Origin: Streptomyces pyxinae
GTDB lineage: Bacteria > Actinomycetota > Actinomycetes > Streptomycetales > Streptomycetaceae
Assembly (NCBI RefSeq): GCF_024756275.1
Contig: NZ_JANUGQ010000018.1
Location: 96,047-160,046 of the forward strand
Direction: 5' to 3'
DNA: 64,000 nucleotides
The notes under the pieces were generated by a model. The model was not told the DNA's origin and did no database searches. It saw only the letters and a program-made list of their open reading frames with translations. Made by a program: the position numbers and the translations under genes. Positions 25,387 to 33,492 of this stretch are shown in pieces (the stretch's first letter is position 1; each line of letters starts with the position of its first letter).

Positions 25387-27687
25387 ATGACAGCGACGAC
25401 CGACGGGACCGGGGCCGGCGGGCCCCGCACCGGCTCGGCCACCGGGACGACGGACGAGAAGGCCAGAACGGCCGGCCCGGCCGGCACGGGCAGGGGGAAG
25501 GCGAAGGGCGCGAGAGGCGCCGGGGGCGGGCGGAGCCCGGTCGCCGCCGGCCCGGCCGGGGGGACGCGGGACGCGACCGGACCGGCGGGCGTCGCCGCTC
25601 CGGCCGGGGAGGCGGAGAGACCGGTGGGTGCCACCGTCCGCGCGGGCACCACCGCCGTCCGGGCCCTCGGGACCATCGCCGGAGCGGGCACGGACACGGA
25701 CATGGACGCGGCGCCGGAGTCGGATTCCGGGGCCGCCGCACTCCGCGAGGCGGCCGAGCGGGCCGCCGGACGCTCCGTCGCCCACCTCCTCGCCCGCCAG
25801 GACGCCGAGGGCTGGTGGAAGGGCGACCTGGAGACCAATGTCACCATGGACGCCGAAGACCTGATGCTCCGGCAGTTCCTCGGCGTCCAGGACCGGACCG
25901 TCACCCGGGCCGCCGCCCGGCACATCCGCTCCGGACAGCTGCCGGACGGGCCCTGGGCCACCTTCCACGGCGGCCCCGGCGACCTCTCCGCCACCGTCGA
26001 GGCGTATGTGGCGCTGCGGCTGGCCGGAGACGCCCCGGACGAGCCGCACATGGCGCGCGCCGCCGCCTGGATCCGGGAGCGGGGCGGGATCGCCGCCACC
26101 CGGGTCTTCACCCGCATCTGGCTGGCCCTCTTCGGCTGGTGGAAGTGGGACGACCTGCCCGAGCTGCCGCCCGAACTCATCTTCCTGCCGCCGTGGTTCC
26201 CGCTCAACATCTACGACTTCGGCTGCTGGGCCCGCCAGACGATCGTGCCGCTCACCATCGTCTCCGCCGAACGCCCGGTCCACCCGGCCCCGTTCGCCCT
26301 GGACGAGCTGCACACCGACCCCGCGCACCCGGTACCGCCCCGGCGTTCCGCTCCGGTCACCACCTGGGACGGGGTCTTCCGGCGGCTCGACCGGGCGCTG
26401 CGCGCCTACCGCCGGATCGCCCCGCGCCGGCTGCGCCGGGCCGCGATGAACGCCGCCGCCCGCTGGATCGTGGAGCGCCAGGAGAACGACGGCTGCTGGG
26501 GCGGAATCCAGCCGCCCGCCGTCTACTCGCTGATCGCCCTGCGGCTGCTCGGCTACGACCTCGGACACCCCGTGATGCGGGCGGGCCTGGAGTCGCTGGA
26601 CCGGTTCGCCGTCTGGCGCCCGGACGGCAGCCGGATGGTGGAAGCCTGCCAGTCGCCGGTCTGGGACACCGGACTGGCCGTCATCGCCCTCGCCGACGCC
26701 GGGGTGCGCCCCGACCACCCGGCCCTGGTCCGCGCCGCCGACTGGCTGCTGGGGGAGGAGATCGTCCGCCCCGGGGACTGGGCCGTGCGCCGCCCCGGAC
26801 TCACCCCCGGCGGCTGGGCGTTCGAGTTCCACAACGACACCTACCCGGACATCGACGACACCGCCGAGGTCATCCTGGCGCTGCGCCGGGTGCTGCACCC
26901 GGACCCCGCCCAGGTGGAGGCGGCGGTGCGGCGCGGCGCCCGGTGGACGGCCGGGATGCAGTCCTCCTGCGGGGGCTGGGGCGCCTTCGACGCCGACAAC
27001 ACCGGCACCCTGCCCAACCGGCTGCCGTTCTGCGACTTCGGCGAGGTGATCGACCCGCCGTCCGCCGATGTCACCGCGCATGTGCTGGAGATGCTGGCGT
27101 ACGAGGGCAAGGCCCGCCATCCGCGCGCCCGCCGGGCGGTGGACTGGCTGCTGGACCACCAGGAGGACAGCGGCGCCTGGTTCGGCCGCTGGGGCGTCAA
27201 CTACGTCTACGGCACCGGCTCGGTGGTGCCCGCGCTGGTCGCCGCCGGGCTGCCCGTCTCGCACCCGGCGATCCGGCGGGCGGCCGGCTGGCTGCGGTCG
27301 GTGCAGAACGAGGACGGCGGCTGGGGCGAGGATCTGCGCTCCTACCGGGACCGGAGCCGGGCCGGGCGCGGCACCTCCACCGCCTCCCAGACCGCCTGGG
27401 CGCTGCTGGCCCTGCTGGCCGGCGGGGAGCGGGACTCCGAAGCGGTGGCGCGCGGGATCGGCTGGCTGGTGGAACGGCAGCGCGAGGACGGCTCCTGGGA
27501 CGAGCCGGAGTTCACCGGCACCGGCTTCCCCTGGGACTTCTCCCTCAACTACCACCTGTACCGGCAGGTGTTCCCGCTCACCGCGCTCGGCCGGTACGTC
27601 AACGGGGAAACCGGGGCGGCCGTCCTGCCGGGTGCCGCCGCCTCCGGCGCGCCGGCCGTCCGGGCCGCGGCCGGGACGGGCCGGTGA
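25387..27687 (+). CDS. shc: Squalene-hopene cyclase
   Basis: This monotopic membrane enzyme cyclises squalene to hopene/hopanol. The catalytic DXDD motif is DIDD (residues ~488-491, in YPDIDDTAEV). Several QW repeats are visible, such as RQENDGCWGG, VQNEDGGWGED and RQREDGSWDEP, and the FRLPFCDFGEVIDPPSADVTAHV-like core (NRLPFCDFGEVIDPP) is conserved. At 766 residues it is ~90 longer than the S. coelicolor enzyme as I remember it. The excess is a low-complexity Ala/Gly/Thr N-terminus before the first conserved segment (LLARQDAEGWWKGDLETN). It overlaps hpnG by 4 bases. Confidence 0.96.
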   Translation: MTATTDGTGAGGPRTGSATGTTDEKARTAGPAGTGRGKAKGARGAGGGRSPVAAGPAGGTRDATGPAGVAAPAGEAERPVGATVRAGTTAVRALGTIAGAGTDTDMDAAPESDSGAAALREAAERAAGRSVAHLLARQDAEGWWKGDLETNVTMDAEDLMLRQFLGVQDRTVTRAAARHIRSGQLPDGPWATFHGGPGDLSATVEAYVALRLAGDAPDEPHMARAAAWIRERGGIAATRVFTRIWLALFGWWKWDDLPELPPELIFLPPWFPLNIYDFGCWARQTIVPLTIVSAERPVHPAPFALDELHTDPAHPVPPRRSAPVTTWDGVFRRLDRALRAYRRIAPRRLRRAAMNAAARWIVERQENDGCWGGIQPPAVYSLIALRLLGYDLGHPVMRAGLESLDRFAVWRPDGSRMVEACQSPVWDTGLAVIALADAGVRPDHPALVRAADWLLGEEIVRPGDWAVRRPGLTPGGWAFEFHNDTYPDIDDTAEVILALRRVLHPDPAQVEAAVRRGARWTAGMQSSCGGWGAFDADNTGTLPNRLPFCDFGEVIDPPSADVTAHVLEMLAYEGKARHPRARRAVDWLLDHQEDSGAWFGRWGVNYVYGTGSVVPALVAAGLPVSHPAIRRAAGWLRSVQNEDGGWGEDLRSYRDRSRAGRGTSTASQTAWALLALLAGGERDSEAVARGIGWLVERQREDGSWDEPEFTGTGFPWDFSLNYHLYRQVFPLTALGRYVNGETGAAVLPGAAASGAPAVRAAAGTGR

Positions 27688-28334
27688 CGGGAGGCCCGGA
27701 CGGCCCCGTACCGCCGCTGCTGATCGCCTGCGCGCTCGGCATCGAACGGCTGGCGCTGCGCGGGGCCGGGCGGGGCGCCGACGCGCCCGGCCCGGTCACC
27801 GTGGTGCGCACCGGCATGGGTCCGGCCGCCGCCGGGCGCGCGGTCGCCGGGGCACTGGCCGCGCCGGGACTGGCGGGCGCCGCGGTGCTCGCCGCCGGCT
27901 TCTGCGCCGGGCTCGCCCCGGGCATGCACCCCGGCGACCTGGTGGTGGCCGGGGAGACCCGGGGTCCGGACGGGACCACCCGGTGCACCGGCACCGGGCC
28001 CCTGGCCGACGCGCTGCGCCGGACGGTGCCGGGGCGGACCGTCCACACCGGTCCGCTGACCGGCTCCGACCACGTGGTGCGCGGCCAGGAGCGGGCCGCG
28101 CTGCGGGCCACCGGGGCGATCGCCGTGGACATGGAGTCCGCCGCCACCCTCCGTGCCGCGCTGACCGCCGGGGAGCGCCCGGTTGCGGCCGTCCGGGTGA
28201 TCGTGGACGCTCCCGAACATGAGCTGGTCCGTATCGGGACGGTAAGAGGAGGAATATCGGCGTTCCGGGTTCTTCGTGCCGTGCTCCCCGCTCTCCATGA
28301 ATGGCACCGCTTCTCCCTGCTCCCCAGGAGGTGA
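27684..28334 (+). CDS. hpnG: Adenosylhopane nucleosidase/phosphorylase HpnG-like
   Basis: HpnG removes adenine from adenosylhopane to give ribosylhopane, the second side-chain step. The 216-residue protein has the purine nucleoside phosphorylase/MTAN fold: the N-terminal ACALGIERLAL strand, VRTGMGPAAAGRAV, AAGFCAGLAPGMHPGDLVVA, and the active-site AIAVDMESAATLRAA (Met-Glu pair binding ribose). The GTG at 27684 overlaps the shc stop. Its C-terminus runs to 28334, just before the strong ribosome binding site of hpnH. Confidence 0.88.
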   Translation: MTGGPDGPVPPLLIACALGIERLALRGAGRGADAPGPVTVVRTGMGPAAAGRAVAGALAAPGLAGAAVLAAGFCAGLAPGMHPGDLVVAGETRGPDGTTRCTGTGPLADALRRTVPGRTVHTGPLTGSDHVVRGQERAALRATGAIAVDMESAATLRAALTAGERPVAAVRVIVDAPEHELVRIGTVRGGISAFRVLRAVLPALHEWHRFSLLPRR

Positions 28335-28339
28335 GCCAG

Positions 28340-29362
28340 ATGGCCATGCCGCTTCGCCAGACCATCCGGGTCGGGACCTATCTGCTCGAACAGAAACTGC
28401 GCAAGCGCGAGAAATTCCCGCTCATTGTGGAGCTGGAACCGCTCTACGCCTGCAATCTGAAATGCGAGGGCTGTGGCAAGATCCAGCACCCGGCGGGCGT
28501 CCTGAAACAGCGGATGCCGGTCGCCCAGGCGGTCGGGGCGGTCCTGGAGTCCGGGGCCCCGATGGTCTCCATCGCGGGCGGCGAGCCGCTGATGCACCCG
28601 CAGATCGACGAGATCGTGCGCCAGCTCGTCGCCCGCCGGAAGTACGTTTTCCTCTGCACCAACGCCCTGCTGCTGCGCAAGAAGATCGAGAAGTTCACGC
28701 CCTCGCCGTATTTCGCCTTCGCCGTGCACATCGACGGACTGCGCGAGCGCCACGACGAGTCGGTGGCCAAGGAGGGCGTCTTCGACGAGGCGGTGGCCGC
28801 GATCAAGGAGGCCAAGCGGCGCGGTTTCCGGGTCACCACCAACTCCACCTTCTTCAACACCGACACCCCGCAGACGGTCATCGAGGTGCTCGATTACCTC
28901 AATGACGACCTCCGGGTGGACGAGATGATGATCTCGCCCGCCTATGCCTACGAGAAGGCGCCCGACCAGGAGCACTTCCTCGGGGTCGAGCAGACCCGGG
29001 AGCTCTTCCGCAAGGCGTTCTCCGGAGGCAACCGGCGCCGCTGGCGGCTCAATCACTCCCCGCTCTTCCTGGACTTCCTGGAGGGCCGGGCGGACTTCCC
29101 CTGCACCGCCTGGGCGATCCCCAACTACTCGCTCTTCGGCTGGCAGCGCCCCTGCTATCTGATGGCCGACGGCTATGTGCCCAGCTACCGCCAGCTCGTC
29201 GAGGAGACCGACTGGGACGCCTACGGCCGCGGCCGGGACGCCCGGTGCGCCAACTGCATGGCGCACTGCGGCTACGAGCCCACCGCCGTGCTGGCCACCA
29301 TGGGCTCCCTCAAGGAGTCTCTCCGCGCCGCCCGCGAGTCCCTCCCCTCCGGCCGATCCTGA
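28340..29362 (+). CDS. hpnH: Adenosyl-hopene transferase HpnH (radical SAM)
   Basis: HpnH joins the 5'-deoxyadenosyl group of SAM to hopene, creating C35 hopanoids. The 340-residue protein has the radical-SAM cysteine motif CNLKCEGC (C38, C42, C45) after ELEPLYA, the SAM-binding IAGGEPLMHPQ, and a C-terminal Cys-containing segment RCANCMAHCGYEPTAV. The ATG at 28340 has an excellent ribosome binding site (AGGAGG, 8-9 bases away). Upstream in-frame codons back to 28301 lie within hpnG and are not needed. Downstream, the expected ispG/dxs genes are missing (see findings). Confidence 0.95.
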   Translation: MAMPLRQTIRVGTYLLEQKLRKREKFPLIVELEPLYACNLKCEGCGKIQHPAGVLKQRMPVAQAVGAVLESGAPMVSIAGGEPLMHPQIDEIVRQLVARRKYVFLCTNALLLRKKIEKFTPSPYFAFAVHIDGLRERHDESVAKEGVFDEAVAAIKEAKRRGFRVTTNSTFFNTDTPQTVIEVLDYLNDDLRVDEMMISPAYAYEKAPDQEHFLGVEQTRELFRKAFSGGNRRRWRLNHSPLFLDFLEGRADFPCTAWAIPNYSLFGWQRPCYLMADGYVPSYRQLVEETDWDAYGRGRDARCANCMAHCGYEPTAVLATMGSLKESLRAARESLPSGRS

Positions 29363-29430
29363 CCCCGGGGCCCCGCCGATCCCGCGAACCCGGGCCCGAC
29401 CCGACCCCGCCCGCCCGGCGGGGCCCCGGC

Positions 29431-29510
29431 GGCCCGGCCGGGGAACGGGTGGCCCGGCCGGGGAACGGGTGGCCCGGCCGGGGAACGGGTGGCCCGGCCG
29501 GGGAACGGGT
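29431..29510. repeat. Four perfect 20-bp tandem repeats between hpnH and hpnO
   Basis: Four identical head-to-tail copies of GGCCCGGCCGGGGAACGGGT, each containing the palindrome CCCGGCCGGG. They fill most of the 216-base gap between hpnH and hpnO. Perfect identity suggests recent expansion. They could form hairpins in RNA; there is no spacer structure, so it is not a CRISPR array. Confidence 0.95.
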
Positions 29511-29578
29511 GGCTCCCCGACACACGCACAAGACGCCCCGGAGGCGACCCGGGCCTCGAAACCAAAGGGGAGCAACCC

Positions 29579-30964
29579 GTGAACGAGTTCGACCTCGCCG
29601 CGCTGCTCCGGGAGCGCGGCGGTGAGCGCTACGCCCTGCACTCCCGGCACCTCAACCACCAGTTGCCCCGGATGCTGCGGGCCATCGGCTTCGACAAGGT
29701 CTACGACCGGGCCGAGGGGGCGTACTTCTGGGACAGCGAGGGCAACGACTACCTCGACATGCTGGCCGGCTTCGGGGTGATGGGCCTGGGACGGCACCAT
29801 CCGGTGGTGCGGCGGGCGCTCCAGGACGCCCTGGCGGCGGGGCTCGCCGATCTGACCCGCTTCGACTGCCCGCCGCTGCCCGGGCTGCTGGCCGAACGGC
29901 TGCTCGCCCGCTCCCCGCACCTGGACCGGGTCTTCTTCGGCAACAGCGGCACCGAGGCGGTGGAGACCGCGCTGAAGTTCGCGCGGTGCGCCACCGGCCG
30001 GCCGAGGGTGCTCTACTGCGCGCACGCCTTCCACGGGCTGACCGCGGGCTCCCTCTCGGTCAACGGGGAACGCTGCTTCCGCGACGGCTTCGCGCCGCTG
30101 CTGCCCGACACCGCGGTGCCGCTGGGCGACCTGGCGGCGCTGGAGCGGGAGCTGCGCCGGGGCGATGTGGCGGCCTTCCTGGTGGAGCCGGTCCAGGGGA
30201 AGGGCGTGCACGAGGCCCCGCCGGGCTTTCTGCGGGCCGCCCAGGAGCTGCTGCGGCGGCACCGGGCGCTGCTGATCGCGGACGAGGTGCAGACCGGTCT
30301 CGGCCGGACCGGGACCTTCTACGCGTACCAGCGGGAGAGCGGGGTGGAACCGGACCTGGTGTGCGTGGCGAAGGCGCTCTCGGGAGGCTATGTGCCGGTC
30401 GGCGCCACGCTCGGCAAGGACTGGATCTTCCGCAAGGTCTACTCCTCGCTGGACCGGGTGCTGGTCCACTCGGCCAGCTTCGGTTCCAACGCCCTGGCGA
30501 TGGCGGCCGGACTCGCGACCCTGGCGGTGCTGGACGACGAGCGGCTGGTGGAGCGGGCCCGTGACACCGGTGAGCTGCTGAAGTCCCGGCTGGCCGCGCT
30601 GGTGGACCGGTACGAGCTGCTGCACGACGTACGGGGCCGGGGGCTGATGATCGGCATCGAGTTCGGGCGGCCGTCCTCGCTGGGGCTGCGCGGCCGCTGG
30701 GCCATGCTCCAGGCCGCTCGCAAGGGGCTCTTCGCGCAAATGGTGGTGGCCCCGCTGCTGCACCGGCACCGGATTCTCACCCAGGTCTCGGGCGACCGGC
30801 TGGAGGTCATCAAGCTGATCCCGCCACTGATCATCGGGGAGCCCGAGGTGGAGCGGTTCCTCGCCGCCTTCACCGCCGTCATGGACGAGGCGCACTCCGG
30901 CGGCGGGCTGCTGTGGGACTTCGGCCGGACCCTGGTGCGGCAGGCCGCCACGGCGGCACGCTGA
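29579..30964 (+). CDS. hpnO: Class III aminotransferase HpnO (aminobacteriohopanetriol synthesis)
   Basis: A 461-residue PLP enzyme of the ornithine/acetylornithine aminotransferase group. In hopanoid operons it converts the ribosylhopane-derived aldehyde to aminobacteriohopanetriol. Features are GNSGTEAVETALKFAR (phosphate binding), AHAFHGLTAGSLS, ADEVQTGLGRTG (cofactor Asp) and VAKALSGGYVP with the Schiff-base Lys near residue 265. The GTG at 29579 follows AAAGGGGA. The extended C-terminus (IPPLIIGEPEVERF and the tail) matches the hopanoid subfamily. Confidence 0.92.
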   Translation: MNEFDLAALLRERGGERYALHSRHLNHQLPRMLRAIGFDKVYDRAEGAYFWDSEGNDYLDMLAGFGVMGLGRHHPVVRRALQDALAAGLADLTRFDCPPLPGLLAERLLARSPHLDRVFFGNSGTEAVETALKFARCATGRPRVLYCAHAFHGLTAGSLSVNGERCFRDGFAPLLPDTAVPLGDLAALERELRRGDVAAFLVEPVQGKGVHEAPPGFLRAAQELLRRHRALLIADEVQTGLGRTGTFYAYQRESGVEPDLVCVAKALSGGYVPVGATLGKDWIFRKVYSSLDRVLVHSASFGSNALAMAAGLATLAVLDDERLVERARDTGELLKSRLAALVDRYELLHDVRGRGLMIGIEFGRPSSLGLRGRWAMLQAARKGLFAQMVVAPLLHRHRILTQVSGDRLEVIKLIPPLIIGEPEVERFLAAFTAVMDEAHSGGGLLWDFGRTLVRQAATAAR

Positions 30965-30968
30965 GCCT

Positions 30969-31003
30969 TTTGCCTCTCGGGCAAGAAATTTGCCTCAGAG
31001 GAA
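30969..31003 (+). promoter_or_regulatory. Direct-repeat operator candidate for the XRE-cupin regulator
   Basis: TTTGCCTC occurs at 30969-30976 and again at 30989-30996, exactly 20 bases apart (about two helix turns). Each copy is also half of an imperfect palindrome: TTGCC-GGCAA for the first and TTTGCCTC-GAGGAAA for the second. The cluster lies in the 60-base gap directly ahead of the regulator gene at 31025, so self-regulation is plausible. Confidence 0.5.
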
Positions 31004-31024
31004 AGATGGTGGCGCAATGGTCGT

Positions 31025-31714
31025 ATGCCGCCCATTCCGGGGGACCCGCCCCCGTTCGCCGCCGCGCCCCCTCCTCAGGACCCGGCACCTCTGCCGGAGC
31101 CGCCGGACCTCTCGGGCGGCGCCGGGCCGACCGGTCCCGCGCTGCCGGACGTCGCGCCCCGGCTGCGGGCGCTCCGCCGCCGCCGGGGGCTCACCCTGGA
31201 GGCAGCCGCCCGCTGGGCCGGTCTCTCCCCGGCCCATCTCTCCCGGCTGGAGACCGGGCAGCGCCAGCCCTCGCTGCCGATGCTGCTCGGACTCGCCAGG
31301 GTCTACGGTACGACCGTCTCGGAGCTGCTGGGCGAACTCCTGCCCGAACGGGACCCGGTGGTCCGGGCGGGCCGGGCCGAGCCGGCCGAGGCGGACGGCT
31401 GGATCTACCACCAGGCCGGGTCCGCCGGCCGCGCCATGCAGGCGCTGCGGGTGCAGGTGCCGTACGCCACCCGCGGCGATCTGGTGCGCGTCCACCCGGG
31501 CGAGGAGTGGCTCCACGTCCTCACCGGCCGGGTGCGGCTAGTCCTGGGGGAGACGGCCCATGTCCTCGACCCCGGCGACAGCGCCCACTTCGACTCGCTC
31601 ACCCCGCACCGCATCGGCGCGGCCGGGCGGGAAGGGGCCGAGCTGCTCTTCGTCCACACCCTCTTGCAGAGCGGCGCCGCCGATCTCTGCCTCGGCGGCC
31701 CCGCCCGCCGATGA
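31025..31714 (+). CDS. XRE-type HTH regulator with C-terminal cupin domain
   Basis: A 229-residue transcription factor. After ~40 Pro-rich residues comes an XRE helix-turn-helix (LRALRRRRGLTLEAAARWAG with SPAHLSRLETGQRQPS, residues ~46-85), then a cupin ligand-sensing domain (DLVRVHPGEEWLHVLTGRVRL and LDPGDSAHFDSLTPHRIG, ~150-205). This architecture usually senses a small molecule and controls adjacent genes. Its fixed place after hpnO suggests it controls the small membrane protein or the hopanoid genes. The ATG at 31025 is preceded by a repeat-type operator. Confidence 0.9.
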   Translation: MPPIPGDPPPFAAAPPPQDPAPLPEPPDLSGGAGPTGPALPDVAPRLRALRRRRGLTLEAAARWAGLSPAHLSRLETGQRQPSLPMLLGLARVYGTTVSELLGELLPERDPVVRAGRAEPAEADGWIYHQAGSAGRAMQALRVQVPYATRGDLVRVHPGEEWLHVLTGRVRLVLGETAHVLDPGDSAHFDSLTPHRIGAAGREGAELLFVHTLLQSGAADLCLGGPARR

Positions 31715-31737
31715 CCCCTCCCGAGGAAGGCCCCGCC

Positions 31738-31887
31738 ATGTCCCTGGAACCCGCCCGCGACCCGAGCACCGAGGAACGCAAATTCCCCCGCGGCCTGGTC
31801 GTCCGGCTCTTCGCCTATCTGGTCGCCGGCCACCTCTTCGCGGCGTTCCTCTATCTGCTCTTCGTGCTGGGCGGGCAGAACCAGTAG
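31738..31887 (+). CDS. Small single-span membrane protein (DUF6126-like)
   Basis: A 49-residue protein with a charged start (EERKFPRG) followed by one hydrophobic helix (LVVRLFAYLVAGHLFAAFLY...) and a short polar end GGQNQ. I recall this KFPRGLVVRLFAY pattern as a small conserved actinobacterial family (DUF6126) of unknown function that follows cupin regulators. A GAGGAAGG ribosome binding site precedes the ATG by 7 bases, supporting expression. It is probably co-transcribed with the regulator 23 bases upstream. Confidence 0.8.
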   Translation: MSLEPARDPSTEERKFPRGLVVRLFAYLVAGHLFAAFLYLLFVLGGQNQ

Positions 31888-31952
31888 CTGACGGAACCAG
31901 TGGCCGGGCGCCCCGGCCCCGGTACGACCGGCCCGGGCGCCGTCCGGAAGAT

Positions 31953-32024
31953 CCGGGAGCCCCGGGACGTCCGGGAGCCCCGGGACGTCCGGGAGCCCCG
32001 GGACGTCCGGGAGCCCCGGGACGA
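31953..32024. repeat. Four 18-bp tandem repeats between convergent genes
   Basis: Four head-to-tail copies of CCGGGAGCCCCGGGACGT (the last with one change), between the small membrane protein and the convergent tyrosine phosphatase. Each copy contains a CCGGG...CCCGG inverted pair, so the array may help end transcription from both sides. Confidence 0.93.
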
Positions 32025-32042
32025 CCGGGTGTCGCCCCGGCC

Positions 32043-32855
32043 TCAGGCGTCTTCGAGCAGCCGGTCGCGCAGCCGCTCCCGGGTCTCCGGGGCGAGCGCC
32101 AGCCCCTCGGAGAAGTACCGCTCGGTCGAACCCCAGGTCTCCTCGACGGTGGTGAAGGCCGCCGCCAGGTACTCCAGCCGGGCGTCGAACAGCGGCGCCA
32201 GCAGCTCCATCACCTCGGGCGACATCCCGGCGGCCGAACTGTCGCTCCGGTACACCTTGTAGCGGCGGGCCGGGTCGTTCGACTTGAGGTAGTCCTCCTC
32301 GATCGCGTCCCGCTCGACGCCCACCGCGAGCAGCGCCACCGCGACCGACAGGCCCGCCCGGTCCTTGCCGGCCGCGCAGTGCATCAGGGCCGGGACACTG
32401 TCCTCGGCCAGGGCGTGCAGCACCCTGCTGTGCTCGGCCGTGCGTTCCCGGACGATCTCGCGGTACGACGCGGTCATCCGGGCCGCCGCCCGGCCGTCCG
32501 CCAGCAGCCCGCGCAGCTGGTCCAGATCTCCGTCCCGGACCATGGTCCAGAACTCCGCGCCATGGGCCGGGTCGGTGAGCGGGATGTTGACGTTCCGTAC
32601 GCCCGGCAGCTCGACGTCGGGGCCCTCCAGCTGCTGGTCGGCGGCGTTGCGGAAGTCGAAGACGGTGTGCAGCCCCAGGGAGCTCAGGAAGGCCGTGTCC
32701 TCGGCGCCCGCGTGCGCGAGGTGGCCGCTGCGGTAGAGCCGGCCCCACCGCACCCGGCGGCCGTCCGTGGTGGGCAGCCCACCCACGTCGCGGAAGTTGC
32801 GCACCCCGGTCAGTCGGGGTTCGGCCTGCGGGGCCTGCGGCAGCTGCTGCGTCAC
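32043..32855 (-). CDS. Tyrosine/serine protein phosphatase (MptpB/Y_phosphatase3-like)
   Basis: A 270-residue cytoplasmic phosphatase of the atypical bacterial tyrosine phosphatase group. The N-terminal LTGVRNFRDVGGLPTTDGRRVRWGRLYRSGHL motif region (here split as NFRDVGG and RLYRSGHL) and the P-loop HCAAGKDRAG, with nucleophilic Cys and the lysine typical of the MptpB/IphP family, are clear. The Asp following a DYLKSNDP segment fits the general acid region. It is monocistronic, divergent from the riboswitch-controlled peptidase gene. Confidence 0.9.
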   Translation of the reverse strand: MTQQLPQAPQAEPRLTGVRNFRDVGGLPTTDGRRVRWGRLYRSGHLAHAGAEDTAFLSSLGLHTVFDFRNAADQQLEGPDVELPGVRNVNIPLTDPAHGAEFWTMVRDGDLDQLRGLLADGRAAARMTASYREIVRERTAEHSRVLHALAEDSVPALMHCAAGKDRAGLSVAVALLAVGVERDAIEEDYLKSNDPARRYKVYRSDSSAAGMSPEVMELLAPLFDARLEYLAAAFTTVEETWGSTERYFSEGLALAPETRERLRDRLLEDA

Positions 32856-33310
32856 GGCGGCTCCTGGGGTTCTGCCGTCGGCATCGGTCGCCGACGATGG
32901 CGCGGATCCGACGATACGACATCAGGGGGTCGTTCGATCATCATCCGGGTGAAGGAGCCCATGCGTTCCCGGTGCCCGCGGGCCGGTGGGGGCTCCGTGG
33001 TGACCTGCCGCAGAAAAGCACTTCTGTCCGAATTGCTGTATTGAGGGCGCTTGCGGCGTGTTCGCCCAACGGGGTCCAGGTGCGGGGGAGGTGGCCCGGG
33101 GCCCGCGTGAGCAGCGTCATAACTGTGACCGTCCGTGGTGATCGTCCGGACGCAAATGCCGTGCCCGGTACGGCGATACATGATCCGCAATCCACGGAGG
33201 GTGACCGGAAAATTCGGGCATTTTCCGGTCCCGGAATAGCGGACCGAAACACATGGCTTGTTCCGCCGGTCGGCACTCGATTACGGTCACCGTCAATCCG
33301 GACGGACCGC
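32856..33310. other. Divergent regulatory region upstream of the c-di-AMP riboswitch
   Basis: About 450 bases without a gene, relatively AT-rich for the window. It contains a perfect 10-bp stem (33203-33212 with 33221-33230, GACCGGAAAA/TTTTCCGGTC, 8-base loop) and AT-rich promoter-like words such as CATAACTGTGACC near 33118-33130. It should hold the phosphatase promoter and the promoter of the long riboswitch leader. Confidence 0.5.
33203..33230 (+). promoter_or_regulatory. Perfect inverted repeat upstream of the riboswitch
   Basis: GACCGGAAAA TTCGGGCA TTTTCCGGTC is a perfect 10-bp inverted repeat with an 8-base loop, about 80 bases before the riboswitch begins. It could be an operator for the peptidase promoter or a small terminator insulating it. 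Confidence 0.45.
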
Positions 33311-33477
33311 CGAATCCTGCCGCCGCCCGGAATTCACATCCACTCACGCGCTGGCAGGAGCGGGGGAACCAGGTAGTACGCCGCACCGGAAATTCCGGGA
33401 CGGCTAGGGGTGAAGCCGTGCGATCCGCACGGCCGGGCATCTCCAGTCCGAACCCGACAGCTCACCTCGCAGGCGCC
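33311..33477 (+). promoter_or_regulatory. ydaO/yuaA-type (cyclic di-AMP) riboswitch
   Basis: The leader of the LysM/M23 peptidase gene has the landmarks of this class in order: CGAATCC at its 5' end, the CGCTGGCAGGAGCGGGGGAA segment with ACCAGGTAG after it, GGGGTGAAGCCG, the GGCCGGGCATCTCCAGTCCG segment, and the near-invariant 3' block CCGAACCCGACAGCTCACCT followed by CGCAGG. In Streptomyces this riboswitch sits ahead of cell-wall lytic enzyme genes and lowers their expression when c-di-AMP is high. The ribosome binding site and ATG follow 16 bases after its end. Confidence 0.93.
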
Positions 33478-33492
33478 GGAGAGGAATTCGCC

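Noticed and set aside
23782..27555. 1257-codon minus-strand frame under the hopanoid genes
   Set aside because: Antisense to hpnE, the polyprenyl synthase and shc, which carry catalytic motifs; translation is low-complexity.
27599..30895. 1098-codon minus-strand frame under hpnG-hpnH-hpnO
   Set aside because: Shadow of radical SAM and aminotransferase genes with clear motifs on the other strand.
29431..32024. CRISPR-like arrays at 29431-29510 and 31953-32024
   Set aside because: Units are contiguous tandem repeats without variable spacers and no cas genes are near.
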